A DNA stretch of 13,402 bases from Saccharofermentans sp. (GTDB lineage: Bacteria > Bacillota_A > Clostridia > Saccharofermentanales > Saccharofermentanaceae). The stretch covers positions 1 through 13,402 of the forward strand of contig JAILHX010000060.1 of assembly GCA_024695565.1 (NCBI GenBank), in the 5' to 3' direction. Under the pieces are notes generated by a model. That model did no database searches. It had not been told where the DNA came from and worked only from the letters and a program-made list of their open reading frames with translations. This document shows positions 1-7,448 of this stretch, one piece after another. Numbering within the stretch: position 1 is the stretch's first letter; every line of letters begins with the position of its first letter. A program made the translations under genes and the position numbers.

Positions 1-764
1 GTGTTGATCGCTTCTTCATCTGTAATGATGCAGATGTCGTCGTAAACATTTGTGTCGAGGATTCCCGGGATCAGGCCGTCGCCGATGCCCATCTGAACGT
101 GGGTGCCGATCGAGCCGCCGGATAATATTGCCGCATTCTCAGGTTCTGCCGCCCAGATAACAGTTGAAGGATTTGCTTCCTTCAAAGCGTGGCCGATTCC
201 CGTGATCGTACCGCCTGTACCAATACCCGAGCAGAAGCCGTCGATCGTGCGGCCTTCCATGGCTTCGAGGATCTCTTTTGCAGTGTAATCGTACTGCGCT
301 TCGGTATTTGCAGGATTCTCGAACTGCTGGGGAATGAATACATTGGGGTCCGAAGCGGCAATTTCTTCAGCCTTAAGCCTGCACTCGTCGATAGCCTTGC
401 CGATATCGCCGTCGTCGTGGATCAGGATAACTTCCGCACCGTAGTGCTTTACGAGAAGGCTCCTCTCCCGGCTTACCGAGTCAGGCATAACTATGATCGT
501 GCGGTAACCCTTTACGGCACCGATAAGCGCGAGGCCTATTCCCTGGTTGCCGCTCGTGGGTTCCACGATGATGCTGTCCTTGTTTAACTTGCCTTCCTGC
601 TCGGCACGTTCGATCATGTTGAGCGCCGTGCGCGTCTTGATGGAACCACCGACATCAAGGCCTTCGTTCTTAACGAAAACGTCAGCTGCTCCTTCGGGTA
701 CTATGTGATTGAGCTTGATAAGCGGCGTATTGCCGACCGCTTCAAGAATGTTGTTGTAGATCAT
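1..764 (-). CDS. cysK: Cysteine synthase family PLP enzyme (O-acetylserine sulfhydrylase type), C-terminus cut by window
   Basis: The 254 visible residues begin MIYNNILEAVGNTPLIKL, the classic start of cysteine synthases, which make L-cysteine from O-acetylserine and sulfide in the cytoplasm with pyridoxal phosphate. Lys43 in GGSIKTR is the expected Schiff-base lysine; TSGNQGIG (about 70-77) is the substrate loop and GIGTGGTITG (about 182-191) the phosphate-binding glycine loop. HVQMGIGDGLIPGILD matches the usual HxxQGIGAGFIP region. The ATG at 764 is preceded by CGGAGA at good spacing. About 55-60 residues are missing at the left edge. Two changes from the textbook enzyme are visible: KTR replaces KDR after the lysine, and Gln replaces Thr in TSGNTG. 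This may be a divergent clade with another sulfur donor or amino substrate, so the symbol names the family. It follows the histidine kinase by 50 bases. Confidence 0.9.
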   Translation of the reverse strand, partial: MIYNNILEAVGNTPLIKLNHIVPEGAADVFVKNEGLDVGGSIKTRTALNMIERAEQEGKLNKDSIIVEPTSGNQGIGLALIGAVKGYRTIIVMPDSVSRERSLLVKHYGAEVILIHDDGDIGKAIDECRLKAEEIAASDPNVFIPQQFENPANTEAQYDYTAKEILEAMEGRTIDGFCSGIGTGGTITGIGHALKEANPSTVIWAAEPENAAILSGGSIGTHVQMGIGDGLIPGILDTNVYDDICIITDEEAIN

Positions 765-799
765 TCGAATTCTCCGCTGCTAAATAATGCACGGAAGAT

Positions 800-827
800 A
801 TTATACAAGGTTTTTTAAATAGTTGCA
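800..827 (-). promoter_or_regulatory. Candidate promoter for the cysteine synthase gene
   Basis: The minus strand carries a perfect TATAAT (800-805), with TGCAAC (822-827) 16 bp upstream as a poor -35 match. It overlaps the last codons of the histidine kinase gene and would give a leader of about 30 nt. It suggests that cysteine synthase can be transcribed apart from the ABC/two-component operon; no terminator is visible between them, so read-through is also possible. Confidence 0.45.
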
Positions 828-1744
828 GACTTATATATCTTAATCTCGAAAACCGTGCCCTCGCCTTCCCTGCTCTCACAGGAGATCGTGCCGTTCTGGG
901 AGTTGATTATCTGCTTGGACAAAGACAGGCCGATGCCGTTGCTGTTGGGGTCTGATTTCTCGCCGTGATAGAAGCGGTCGAAGATGTTTGGCAGATCCTT
1001 CTTGGATATGCCGCAGCCGTTGTCTTCTATGCGGATGTTGACTGACAGATTGGTCTCTTCTGAAGAAATGGCGATCCTGCCGCCTGATTCGGTGTGCTGC
1101 AGCGAGTTCTTGATTATGTTTGACAGGGCCTCCGACATCCAGCGCCTGTCACAGGTAAGTTCGTTATCCGCAGGGATGTCGAGCTCGATCGCAACATCCT
1201 TGAGATCAGCTTCGATGGCAATGCCGTCAACGACACCGCCGATCAAATCACTGACACTTACCTTCTCTTTCTTCAGAACGAGCACACCCGCATCGATCTC
1301 GGCAAGCGTCAGAAGGCTTCTTACGAGCCAGGTTATGTGGTCTGTCTGATCCTCGATGTTTGCGATGCAGCGACGGCGCTGCGCTTCGTCCATATTGCCG
1401 CTCTTGAGCGCATCGGTCATTAGGTTTATCGCGGTGAGCGGTGTTTTTATCTGATGCGAGATATTGGATAGCATGTCAGCCATGTAGGCGTTCTTTTTTA
1501 CCTCGCCCGAATACTGTTCCTGAAGGGTAGATGCAAGTTTATAGATCTCGGAACGGAGGATGAGCATTTTGCCCTCAGCTTCCATGCCGAGCTCGGGGAA
1601 TTCGTCACGGTCCTGCACCTTTGTAAGGAACTCTATAAGCTCATCGAGATCCTTTCTGCGCTTTATCTTATCCAGCACGATGTAGATCACCAGAGCGATC
1701 ATGACAAGAGCCAGGATTGCGGAAACAACAATAAACGGATTCAT
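815..1744 (-). CDS. Short membrane-anchored sensor histidine kinase
   Basis: This 309-residue kinase phosphorylates the response regulator encoded just upstream. Residues 4-24 form one hydrophobic helix, followed by a basic stretch (KIKRRK). There is no second helix and no extracellular sensor domain. The dimerisation/phosphoacceptor motif SNISHQIKTPLTAI has its histidine at residue 97. The ATPase part has an N box (EALSNIIKNSLQHT), G1 (EDNGCGIS), F box (IFDRFYHG) and G2 (GIGLSLSKQII), so it looks catalytically complete. Its ATG overlaps the regulator's stop as ATGA, which points to translational coupling. With no sensing domain, the likely inference is that the neighbouring permease senses the signal, as in Bce-type modules; here that is inference from context. 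Confidence 0.93.
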   Translation of the reverse strand: MNPFIVVSAILALVMIALVIYIVLDKIKRRKDLDELIEFLTKVQDRDEFPELGMEAEGKMLILRSEIYKLASTLQEQYSGEVKKNAYMADMLSNISHQIKTPLTAINLMTDALKSGNMDEAQRRRCIANIEDQTDHITWLVRSLLTLAEIDAGVLVLKKEKVSVSDLIGGVVDGIAIEADLKDVAIELDIPADNELTCDRRWMSEALSNIIKNSLQHTESGGRIAISSEETNLSVNIRIEDNGCGISKKDLPNIFDRFYHGEKSDPNSNGIGLSLSKQIINSQNGTISCESREGEGTVFEIKIYKSATI

Positions 1745-2415
1745 AGATTAAGCCTGTATCCCTGGCCTCTTATGGTCTCGATATATCTGCCTTCGTCGTC
1801 GTTTAACTTGCTGCGGAGTCTCTTGATATAGACAGTGAGCGTATTGTCGTTAACGAAGCTTCCGACATCGTCCCATAAGATGTTTAATATCCTGTCGCGG
1901 TCGAGCAGTTCGCCTGCGTTGTTGATGAATACCAGGAGCAGCTTGTATTCCATTGCCGTCAGCTGGACTTCCTCGCCGGAGCGGTACATTTTCGCATTGG
2001 TAATATCAATGGTGTTATCGCCAATGGTGCATGTGGACGAAGCAGTTGATTTGGTGCGCTTAATAAGCCGCTTCATGCGCGCAATGAGTTCCTTGATGTG
2101 GAACGGCTTTGAGATGTAATCGTCAGCGCCCTTGTCGAACGCCAGGACTGTGTGGATCTCGTCATCCATCGCAGTAAGGAATATTATAGGCATCTCGGAA
2201 GTCTCACGCACCTTTGTGCAGATATCCATACCGTTGCCGTCAGGAAGGCTCATGTCCAGCAGGCAGAAGTCGATCTTCCTGCCGGGGTCTTCGCTGTCCA
2301 GAATTGCGAATGCTTCACCAACGGAAGAAGCGAGGGTAACTTCCATACCCTCGCCTGTAAGTGCAAGCTTCAAACCTTCCGCGATTATGTTGTCGTCTTC
2401 AACCACTAATACCAT
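1741..2415 (-). CDS. OmpR/PhoB-family response regulator
   Basis: This 224-residue DNA-binding regulator has an N-terminal receiver with the acidic pair Asp7-Asp8, phosphoacceptor Asp54 (LLDMSLPDG), switch Thr81 (IIFLTAMDD) and Lys103 (ISKPFHIKEL). All key residues are present. The C-terminal winged helix (about 128-224) contains the typical LTAMEYKLL, VNDNTLTVYIKRLRSKL and IETIRGQGYRL segments. It starts 2 bases after the permease stop and ends with a 4-base overlap into the kinase. It is the cognate partner of that kinase and most likely controls the ABC operon in which it lies. A candidate site is the inverted repeat at 6099-6128. Confidence 0.95.
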   Translation of the reverse strand: MVLVVEDDNIIAEGLKLALTGEGMEVTLASSVGEAFAILDSEDPGRKIDFCLLDMSLPDGNGMDICTKVRETSEMPIIFLTAMDDEIHTVLAFDKGADDYISKPFHIKELIARMKRLIKRTKSTASSTCTIGDNTIDITNAKMYRSGEEVQLTAMEYKLLLVFINNAGELLDRDRILNILWDDVGSFVNDNTLTVYIKRLRSKLNDDEGRYIETIRGQGYRLNL

Positions 2416-2417
2416 TG

Positions 2418-5288
2418 TCAGACACTCTCTCGTTTTATCTCCTCAATTATATCAATCTTGTTTTCGCGTTTTAAGCAACAGATAACCATGAGGAGCACTG
2501 CCACAACAATGAATCCGATAAGGATCAGCGTAGCTGCCACCGGGAAACCGATCGTGAAGTAACCGAACGTCCTGATGAGAAACTTACTCAGCAAATAACA
2601 TACGGCTGCCGTCACGGGCAATGCTATGAGGAACGATCTTATCAGCATGCCTGCACTCTCACGGAGTTCGGTGATAATGAGCTGTCCGAATGTAGAGCCC
2701 ATAGACTTGAGCATCGCAAAGTTCTTGCGCCTTGATACCATGAGTGCCGATATGGAACTGTAGACGTTGAGCAGACAGATTGCCGATGAGATCAGGGTAA
2801 ACACGATAAGCACGGTCCTGATGAGAAAAGCAAGGGTCTCCTTCATGCCTGCGGTGCCGGAATCCGTAGAGAAGAGATATATGCTCTCGCCCTGGCCCGA
2901 CAGCTGCTCTGTAACTAACGCGAGCGTCTTCATCGTTTCTTCGTTATCACAGTTGAAGAACACTTCCGTATTAAGCGGAGTGGAATTAATCTTGTCGATA
3001 TAACCGGCAACGCTCATCGGAACGATGATATAGAGATTCATGTCGCCGGCGCCTTCGAGATAACCGCTGAGATCTTCAGCGCCTGCCTTGCCGATTACCT
3101 TAAAGCTTGCAGGACCGTCGAGCTCAATCTCCGGGAACTCATATTCACTCTCATCTATATCATATTCAGCGGCCTCCGCTCTGGTTAAGGCATACGGATA
3201 TACATTTATGTCGTCACCCGGCTGAGGTGTAAAAGGATCGTTTATCTCCAGATATTTGAAGTCTCTCAATTCCTGTCCGAAAACGCTGTGCATTTCCGTT
3301 GATACTGCAGCACTCGTTACAAGAATGCAGGGCATGTCGTCTTCACCGTAAGATAAAGCGTTAAGGTCTTTTGCCATCTTCTCGAAGTCTTCATCATCAA
3401 ATGCCAGCACACCGATAGATTCGCGTACATCAGGATCGTCACTCCTGTACATTGAATTGAAATCTTCTCTGCTTAATTCACCTTCCGGATAGTACATGCA
3501 TACGATCTCATAGAGGTCATCCCAGTATTCGTCACTCAATGTATCGTGATCCACCTGAAGACCGAACATCTCACGTTTGCAAACGACAATATCAGATGTT
3601 CCGTCCATGGTTCTTAAACCCGCGATAAACTCATCAGGATCAAGTCTCTCATTTGAACCATGCATCGTCAGATAGTAATCCCTGTCAGAGTAATAACTGA
3701 ATACCAGAGAGTTATCACGCAGCTTGTAATTGACCATCATGATAAGAAGCGAAGCTCCAAAGTAAACAACGACAGTTACTATGAAGAAGATCGCAACGGC
3801 TCTTATGATGCCTCCCGACTTGCTCTTGTCGTTCTTCAAGAACCTTGATGAGAGCATTCTCACGGCAGAACCTGAAACATATTTATCAGGATTTCTGCCT
3901 GCCTTATGCCTGGATTTAGAAGCACTCTTATTGCCTCTTATGCTCTCGATAGGACCTACCTTGCTTATCTTATGCGCAGGGATAAGAGCAGATATGAATA
4001 CTGTCACAACACTGAGCAGGATAACTGCGATAACCGCTGCGGGCTTAACTTCCAGAGCCGGACTGAAACCGGGTAATCCGCTGCTGCTGAAACGGTATAA
4101 TTTCTGCGCCATCGGGCCTGCAATATTTGCAGCTATCTTAACCACCACAAGACCTGCTGCAAAACCTATGGGAAGAGAAGGCAGGAGCAATACCATTGCT
4201 TCAAAATAGACTGAACTTCTCTTCTGTTTTCCCGTAGCGCCGACTGAAGACAACATGCCGAGATATCTGGCTCTCTCGTCATATGAGAGCGCGAAAACGT
4301 TATATATCAGCATGACTGAAATCAATGCGATGAGCACGATAAAGAACGCCTGCATTGCGCGCACGATCTTGTTTAAGGAATTCTCAGAAGAACCGCCTGC
4401 AAAAACAAGAATACCGTCATTTGAATAGTAGTTCTCATATCCGACCATCTCACGCAGAGTATAGTAGAATTCCGGGGTGATCTTATTCTCGTCTGTCATG
4501 AGAAGTGCATTGAATGTGGTGCTTGCAAGAGTGTCCTCATCGACCTTGGAGATTGCCGCATACCATGCACAGCCCGGTTCTTCAAAAACCGGTGTCTCGA
4601 TTATTCCGACAACAGTGTATTTACCTGCAAATCCCGTCGGTTCATGTATCTCATCGTGGGTCTCATAGAACTTGTCTCCTTCTTCTGTTCCGGGAACGAA
4701 GTAAAACATGTTATAAGGCACTTCAACGGTCTCGCCCGCAGGTATCTCGAACATTGGATACTGGAATACGGTGGAAACACCTTCGGCAGTACAGGACATG
4801 TATCTCTGGAATGTCTCACAGTCGATCGTATCGCCGATCTTAACAGCCGAACCGTCTTCTATTGCCGATTCGCTGATAACGATCTCATCCCCGTTCTGCG
4901 GAAGTCTTCCTTCGACGACTTTGATATTCATCCAGTCCATCGCTTCTTCTGAATATCTTCTGATGTTAAGGAACGGTTTTGCAGGATTGCCTGTCTTGTC
5001 AAATTCCGTATACTTCAGGTCTTCCGTTACGCCGACTTCTTTTACTATATCGAGATCCTTGATCTCATCTAATTTTTCTTTGTCGATGTTATAGACTGCA
5101 AAGTGATAATAGCCCTTCTGGACCGCAGTCAGATCAACAAAATATCTGTATGCAGTATCCTTACCTATCAGCACGCAGGTAAGGAGCATTACCATAAGCG
5201 CGATCCCGACGATTGATATCACCGTGCGCTTCTTGTTCATCTTCATGTGCTTTAAAGTAACAGCATGAATGATCTTCGTGTTTCTCAT
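2418..5288 (-). CDS. ABC transporter permease with duplicated FtsX domains
   Basis: This 956-residue membrane protein partners with the ATPase upstream. Hydrophobic helices are visible near 22-42, 312-333, 362-385, 415-436, 495-518, 823-845, 880-903 and 914-936. That is a 1+3+1+3 layout, with two large outside regions (about 43-310 and 520-820). The two halves share the pattern of a cytoplasmic charged turn followed by a Gly/Met-rich coupling segment: DERARYLGMLSSVGATGKQ in the first half, SRRKNFAMLKSMGSTFGQL in the second. This is the MacB/LolE-like type VII fold in duplicated form, not the 10-helix BceB layout. Such permeases act as mechanotransmitters or exporters for peptides, lipoproteins or antibiotics; the substrate cannot be read. 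Start ATG at 5288 has AAGGAAAA upstream. It lies 43 bases after the ATPase. Confidence 0.9.
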   Translation of the reverse strand: MRNTKIIHAVTLKHMKMNKKRTVISIVGIALMVMLLTCVLIGKDTAYRYFVDLTAVQKGYYHFAVYNIDKEKLDEIKDLDIVKEVGVTEDLKYTEFDKTGNPAKPFLNIRRYSEEAMDWMNIKVVEGRLPQNGDEIVISESAIEDGSAVKIGDTIDCETFQRYMSCTAEGVSTVFQYPMFEIPAGETVEVPYNMFYFVPGTEEGDKFYETHDEIHEPTGFAGKYTVVGIIETPVFEEPGCAWYAAISKVDEDTLASTTFNALLMTDENKITPEFYYTLREMVGYENYYSNDGILVFAGGSSENSLNKIVRAMQAFFIVLIALISVMLIYNVFALSYDERARYLGMLSSVGATGKQKRSSVYFEAMVLLLPSLPIGFAAGLVVVKIAANIAGPMAQKLYRFSSSGLPGFSPALEVKPAAVIAVILLSVVTVFISALIPAHKISKVGPIESIRGNKSASKSRHKAGRNPDKYVSGSAVRMLSSRFLKNDKSKSGGIIRAVAIFFIVTVVVYFGASLLIMMVNYKLRDNSLVFSYYSDRDYYLTMHGSNERLDPDEFIAGLRTMDGTSDIVVCKREMFGLQVDHDTLSDEYWDDLYEIVCMYYPEGELSREDFNSMYRSDDPDVRESIGVLAFDDEDFEKMAKDLNALSYGEDDMPCILVTSAAVSTEMHSVFGQELRDFKYLEINDPFTPQPGDDINVYPYALTRAEAAEYDIDESEYEFPEIELDGPASFKVIGKAGAEDLSGYLEGAGDMNLYIIVPMSVAGYIDKINSTPLNTEVFFNCDNEETMKTLALVTEQLSGQGESIYLFSTDSGTAGMKETLAFLIRTVLIVFTLISSAICLLNVYSSISALMVSRRKNFAMLKSMGSTFGQLIITELRESAGMLIRSFLIALPVTAAVCYLLSKFLIRTFGYFTIGFPVAATLILIGFIVVAVLLMVICCLKRENKIDIIEEIKRESV

Positions 5289-5331
5289 ACTAACTTTTCC
5301 TTGATTATCCTGATAGTCCGCTTATCCCCGT

Positions 5332-6036
5332 TTATTCGCGGCCAACTAAGTCATTGATCCTGATGCGGTCGTCTTTTACGATATGGCCGTCTTCCATGTA
5401 TATGATCCTGTCAGCCTGAAGCGCGATATTTTCGTCATGCGTGATGAGGATCAATGTCTGTCCGAATTTCTTGTTGGATTCTTTTAAGAGCTCTACGATC
5501 TCAGTGCTGTTCTTCCTGTCGAGGTTTCCTGTCGGCTCGTCTGCCAGGAGGAGCTCAGGCTTCGAAAACAATGCTCTTCCGATCGAAGCCCTCTGCTGCT
5601 GGCCTCCCGACAGCTCGTTAGGAAGATGGCTTCTTCTATCTTCTAACCCTAAGTATTCAACGATCTTATCGAGCCTCTCCTTATCGGGCTTTCTGCCGTC
5701 CAACATGTGCGGCAGAACGATGTTTTCGTCGACGTTTAATTCAGGAAGAAGATTATAGAACTGATATACGATACCGATGTGTCTTCTCCTGAAGATCGCA
5801 AGCTTGTCTTCGCTCTGGCTGTGAACGTCAGTGCCGCCTATAAATACTTTTCCGGATGTCGGCTTATCGACACCTCCGATTATGTGAAGCAAAGTTGATT
5901 TGCCGCTTCCGGATGCGCCTACGATCGATACGAATTCACCCTTCCCGACCGAGAAAGACACATCATTCAAAGCAACGGTCTTACCATCCCCCGTGCCGTA
6001 TACCTTGCTGATATTCTCACACTTAAGCAATTCCAT
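5332..6036 (-). CDS. ABC transporter ATP-binding protein (MacB/LolD class)
   Basis: This 234-residue cytoplasmic ATPase powers the FtsX-type permease encoded next. The motifs are complete: Walker A GASGSGKST (40-48), Q-loop Gln92 (VYQFYNLLPE), signature LSGGQ (142-146), Walker B LLLADE with catalytic Glu167, D-loop NLD, and switch His200 (LITHD). The QFYNLLPELNVDENI segment is typical of the LolD/MacB/BceA family. It is the first gene of a five-component-style operon (ATPase, permease, regulator, kinase). The ATG at 6036 is preceded by AAGGGGTG at a workable distance and by a predicted extended -10 promoter about 30 bases upstream. Confidence 0.95.
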   Translation of the reverse strand: MELLKCENISKVYGTGDGKTVALNDVSFSVGKGEFVSIVGASGSGKSTLLHIIGGVDKPTSGKVFIGGTDVHSQSEDKLAIFRRRHIGIVYQFYNLLPELNVDENIVLPHMLDGRKPDKERLDKIVEYLGLEDRRSHLPNELSGGQQQRASIGRALFSKPELLLADEPTGNLDRKNSTEIVELLKESNKKFGQTLILITHDENIALQADRIIYMEDGHIVKDDRIRINDLVGRE

Positions 6037-6066
6037 TTCCTGTCACCCCTTTGGTTTGATACACAA

Positions 6067-6075
6067 ATACTAACA
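6067..6075 (-). promoter_or_regulatory. Candidate extended -10 promoter of the ABC/two-component operon
   Basis: On the minus strand, TGTTAGTAT is an extended -10 element (TGn + TAGTAT). The -35 region is a poor ATTTTT, as expected for an activator-dependent or extended -10 promoter. Initiation near 6060 would give a leader of about 24 nt that includes the ribosome binding site. The same nine bases occur upstream of the neighbouring repeat lipoprotein (7169-7177). Confidence 0.45.
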
Positions 6076-6098
6076 AATGCGGGGCCCGAAAAAATGAA

Positions 6099-6128
6099 TC
6101 CCAAAGTGACAATTTAGTCACTTTGGGA
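6099..6128 (-). promoter_or_regulatory. Perfect inverted repeat: operator candidate or second terminator
   Basis: Arms TCCCAAAGTGAC and GTCACTTTGGGA are exact complements around a 6-base loop. Relative to the predicted start near 6060, the repeat spans about -39 to -68, where OmpR-family activators usually bind. On the minus strand it is followed by TTCATTTTTT, so a weak terminator backing up the one at 6156-6186 is an equally fair reading. The repeat is plainly visible; its role is inference. Confidence 0.6.
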
Positions 6129-6155
6129 CTGATGCGCAAAAATGCTGTCTTAATC

Positions 6156-6186
6156 AAAAAGTCCCCGGCTCTGAACTGCCGGGGAC
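6156..6186 (-). terminator. Rho-independent terminator of the repeat lipoprotein gene
   Basis: A 9-bp perfect GC-rich stem (GTCCCCGGC / GCCGGGGAC) with an 8-base loop is followed on the minus strand by TTTTT. It begins 8 bases after the lipoprotein stop codon, so the ABC operon downstream is a separate transcription unit. Confidence 0.9.
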
Positions 6187-6193
6187 TCAGATC

Positions 6194-7114
6194 TTATTGT
6201 TCGTTTTTGTAGTAAACGTACTGATACATCTCAATGATCTCGTGGTCTTCGTCGTACTTCGTCTCAACTGCGAGATAGCCGTTGTAACCGTATTCGTATG
6301 AGATGGACTGGAAGACTTTGCCGTCTGTTCTGAAGATCGTCTTGTACTTCATGTTTCCGTTCTCATCGAAAGAGTATTCTACCCAGGACTTGCTTGAATC
6401 GTCGGCATTAAATGTCTTCTCACAGATAAGGCGTCCTGCCTCATCGTAAGTATACTCGCTCCTGCCGCAGTATTCGCCTCCGCGGTAGAATGCGAACTGG
6501 GTCATGTTACCGTTGCTGTCGTATTCATATTCGTTCCTGACTTCGTATGTCTCTCCGGCAGGATTCGACTGCTTCTGCAGAACGGGGTTGCCGTATACGT
6601 CATTCTCGTACTCGATCCACTGGCAGATGCTTCCGTCATCATTGTACTCAGTCTCCTTGATCAGGTAGCCGTAGACATCGTACTCATATACATACTTTGT
6701 TCCGTAAGATCCGTCGGGATTGATGTATGTCATCTCCAGGCAGTTGCCGGCACTGTCGTAAACACGGGTATAACCGCCCTCGCTCTCACCGTCCTGACCG
6801 GTCTTCATGTCAGAAATCAGATTGCCGTATTCGTCATATTCGTAAGTGAATGTATAGCCGTTGTCTCCGAGAGTTGTGTCCTTAACCAGGTTTCCGTGCT
6901 CGTCATAAACCCTGTAGTATCTCTGGTGACCGTCCAGATAGACCAAGAGATAATCGTATCCCAATTCTGAGGGCCCTAAAGTCTCCTGTGTTGTCTCCTG
7001 TATGGTTGCTGATATGTTGGGATCGATCGTCTCGAACGGTTCGTGATCTTTGCAGGCTGTAAGGCAGCCCATGATCATTACTGTTGCCAATAAATATGCT
7101 AGCTTCTTGTGCAT
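6194..7114 (-). CDS. Lipoprotein made of YD/RHS-like repeats
   Basis: This is a secreted, lipid-anchored protein of 306 residues. The chosen start (7114) is the internal ATG with CGGAGA seven bases upstream; an in-frame ATG at 7132 has no comparable site. The signal peptide is MHKKLAYLL followed by a hydrophobic stretch and lipobox LTAC, with Cys21 as the modified residue. A short Thr/Glu-rich linker follows. The rest consists of about nine units of 25-26 residues built on Y-x-Y-D-x-x-G-N-L, for example YEYDEYGNLISDMK, YEYDVYGYLIKETE and YTYDEAGRLICEKT. This is the YD/RHS repeat pattern, which forms beta-strand spirals. It lacks the RHS core and any toxin domain, so it is not a polymorphic toxin. 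Function is unknown; surface binding is a guess. It is followed by a strong terminator. Confidence 0.85.
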   Translation of the reverse strand: MHKKLAYLLATVMIMGCLTACKDHEPFETIDPNISATIQETTQETLGPSELGYDYLLVYLDGHQRYYRVYDEHGNLVKDTTLGDNGYTFTYEYDEYGNLISDMKTGQDGESEGGYTRVYDSAGNCLEMTYINPDGSYGTKYVYEYDVYGYLIKETEYNDDGSICQWIEYENDVYGNPVLQKQSNPAGETYEVRNEYEYDSNGNMTQFAFYRGGEYCGRSEYTYDEAGRLICEKTFNADDSSKSWVEYSFDENGNMKYKTIFRTDGKVFQSISYEYGYNGYLAVETKYDEDHEIIEMYQYVYYKNEQ

Positions 7115-7168
7115 AGTTTCTCCGTCTGTCATTTTAACTTAGCATTATGAAGGAAACCTTCGCACCAT

Positions 7169-7177
7169 ATACTAACA
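7169..7177 (-). promoter_or_regulatory. Candidate extended -10 promoter of the repeat lipoprotein gene
   Basis: The minus strand reads TGTTAGTAT, an extended -10 identical to that before the ABC operon, 55 bases upstream of the chosen start. No good -35 is visible, and a G-rich spacer precedes it in both cases. It implies that this gene is not simply the last gene of the operon starting at 8620. Confidence 0.4.
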
Positions 7178-7224
7178 GATTGTCCCCCGGATTGATATGA
7201 GAGATTTTATATGTCTTGACCTGA

Positions 7225-7437
7225 CTATTTCTTAAACGCTTTTACCATATTCACGATGCCGGTTACCATAAGCGCCACAGTTCCGAAGAAGCCTGCCACA
7301 GCAGTCCCGTTGACCATAAAATGATTCGGCCTGCCGTAAAATACCGCGAGCCTGTCATACAGTATGATCATTGCTGCTGCGTAGATTACCGCCACAACAA
7401 AACAGATAATGGATATGATCAGATTCTTCTTCCTCAT
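7225..7437 (-). CDS. Small two-helix membrane protein, unknown
   Basis: The 70-residue protein has a basic start (MRKKN), hydrophobic helices at about 6-27 and 44-65, and a short middle loop (DRLAVFYGRPNHF), ending in basic KAFKK. Both termini are predicted to be cytoplasmic. The start has AGGAGAT five bases upstream, and this site sits between the preceding lipoprotein's stop and this ATG, only 11 bases apart, so the two genes are co-transcribed. I do not recognise the family. It is probably a structural or accessory partner of the two envelope proteins encoded upstream. Confidence 0.75.
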   Translation of the reverse strand: MRKKNLIISIICFVVAVIYAAAMIILYDRLAVFYGRPNHFMVNGTAVAGFFGTVALMVTGIVNMVKAFKK

Positions 7438-7448
7438 AAGATCTCCTG

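Noticed and set aside
984..1349. Plus-strand frames over the kinase, regulator and permease genes
   Set aside because: They are antisense shadows; the minus-strand proteins carry complete family motifs.
2418..6036. Naming the transporter BceAB
   Set aside because: The permease has two outside domains and about eight helices in a duplicated 1+3+1+3 plan, not the ten-helix BceB plan with one large loop.
7115..7132. Upstream ATG for the repeat lipoprotein
   Set aside because: It lacks a ribosome binding site and would put six extra polar residues before the signal peptide; the internal ATG has CGGAGA.
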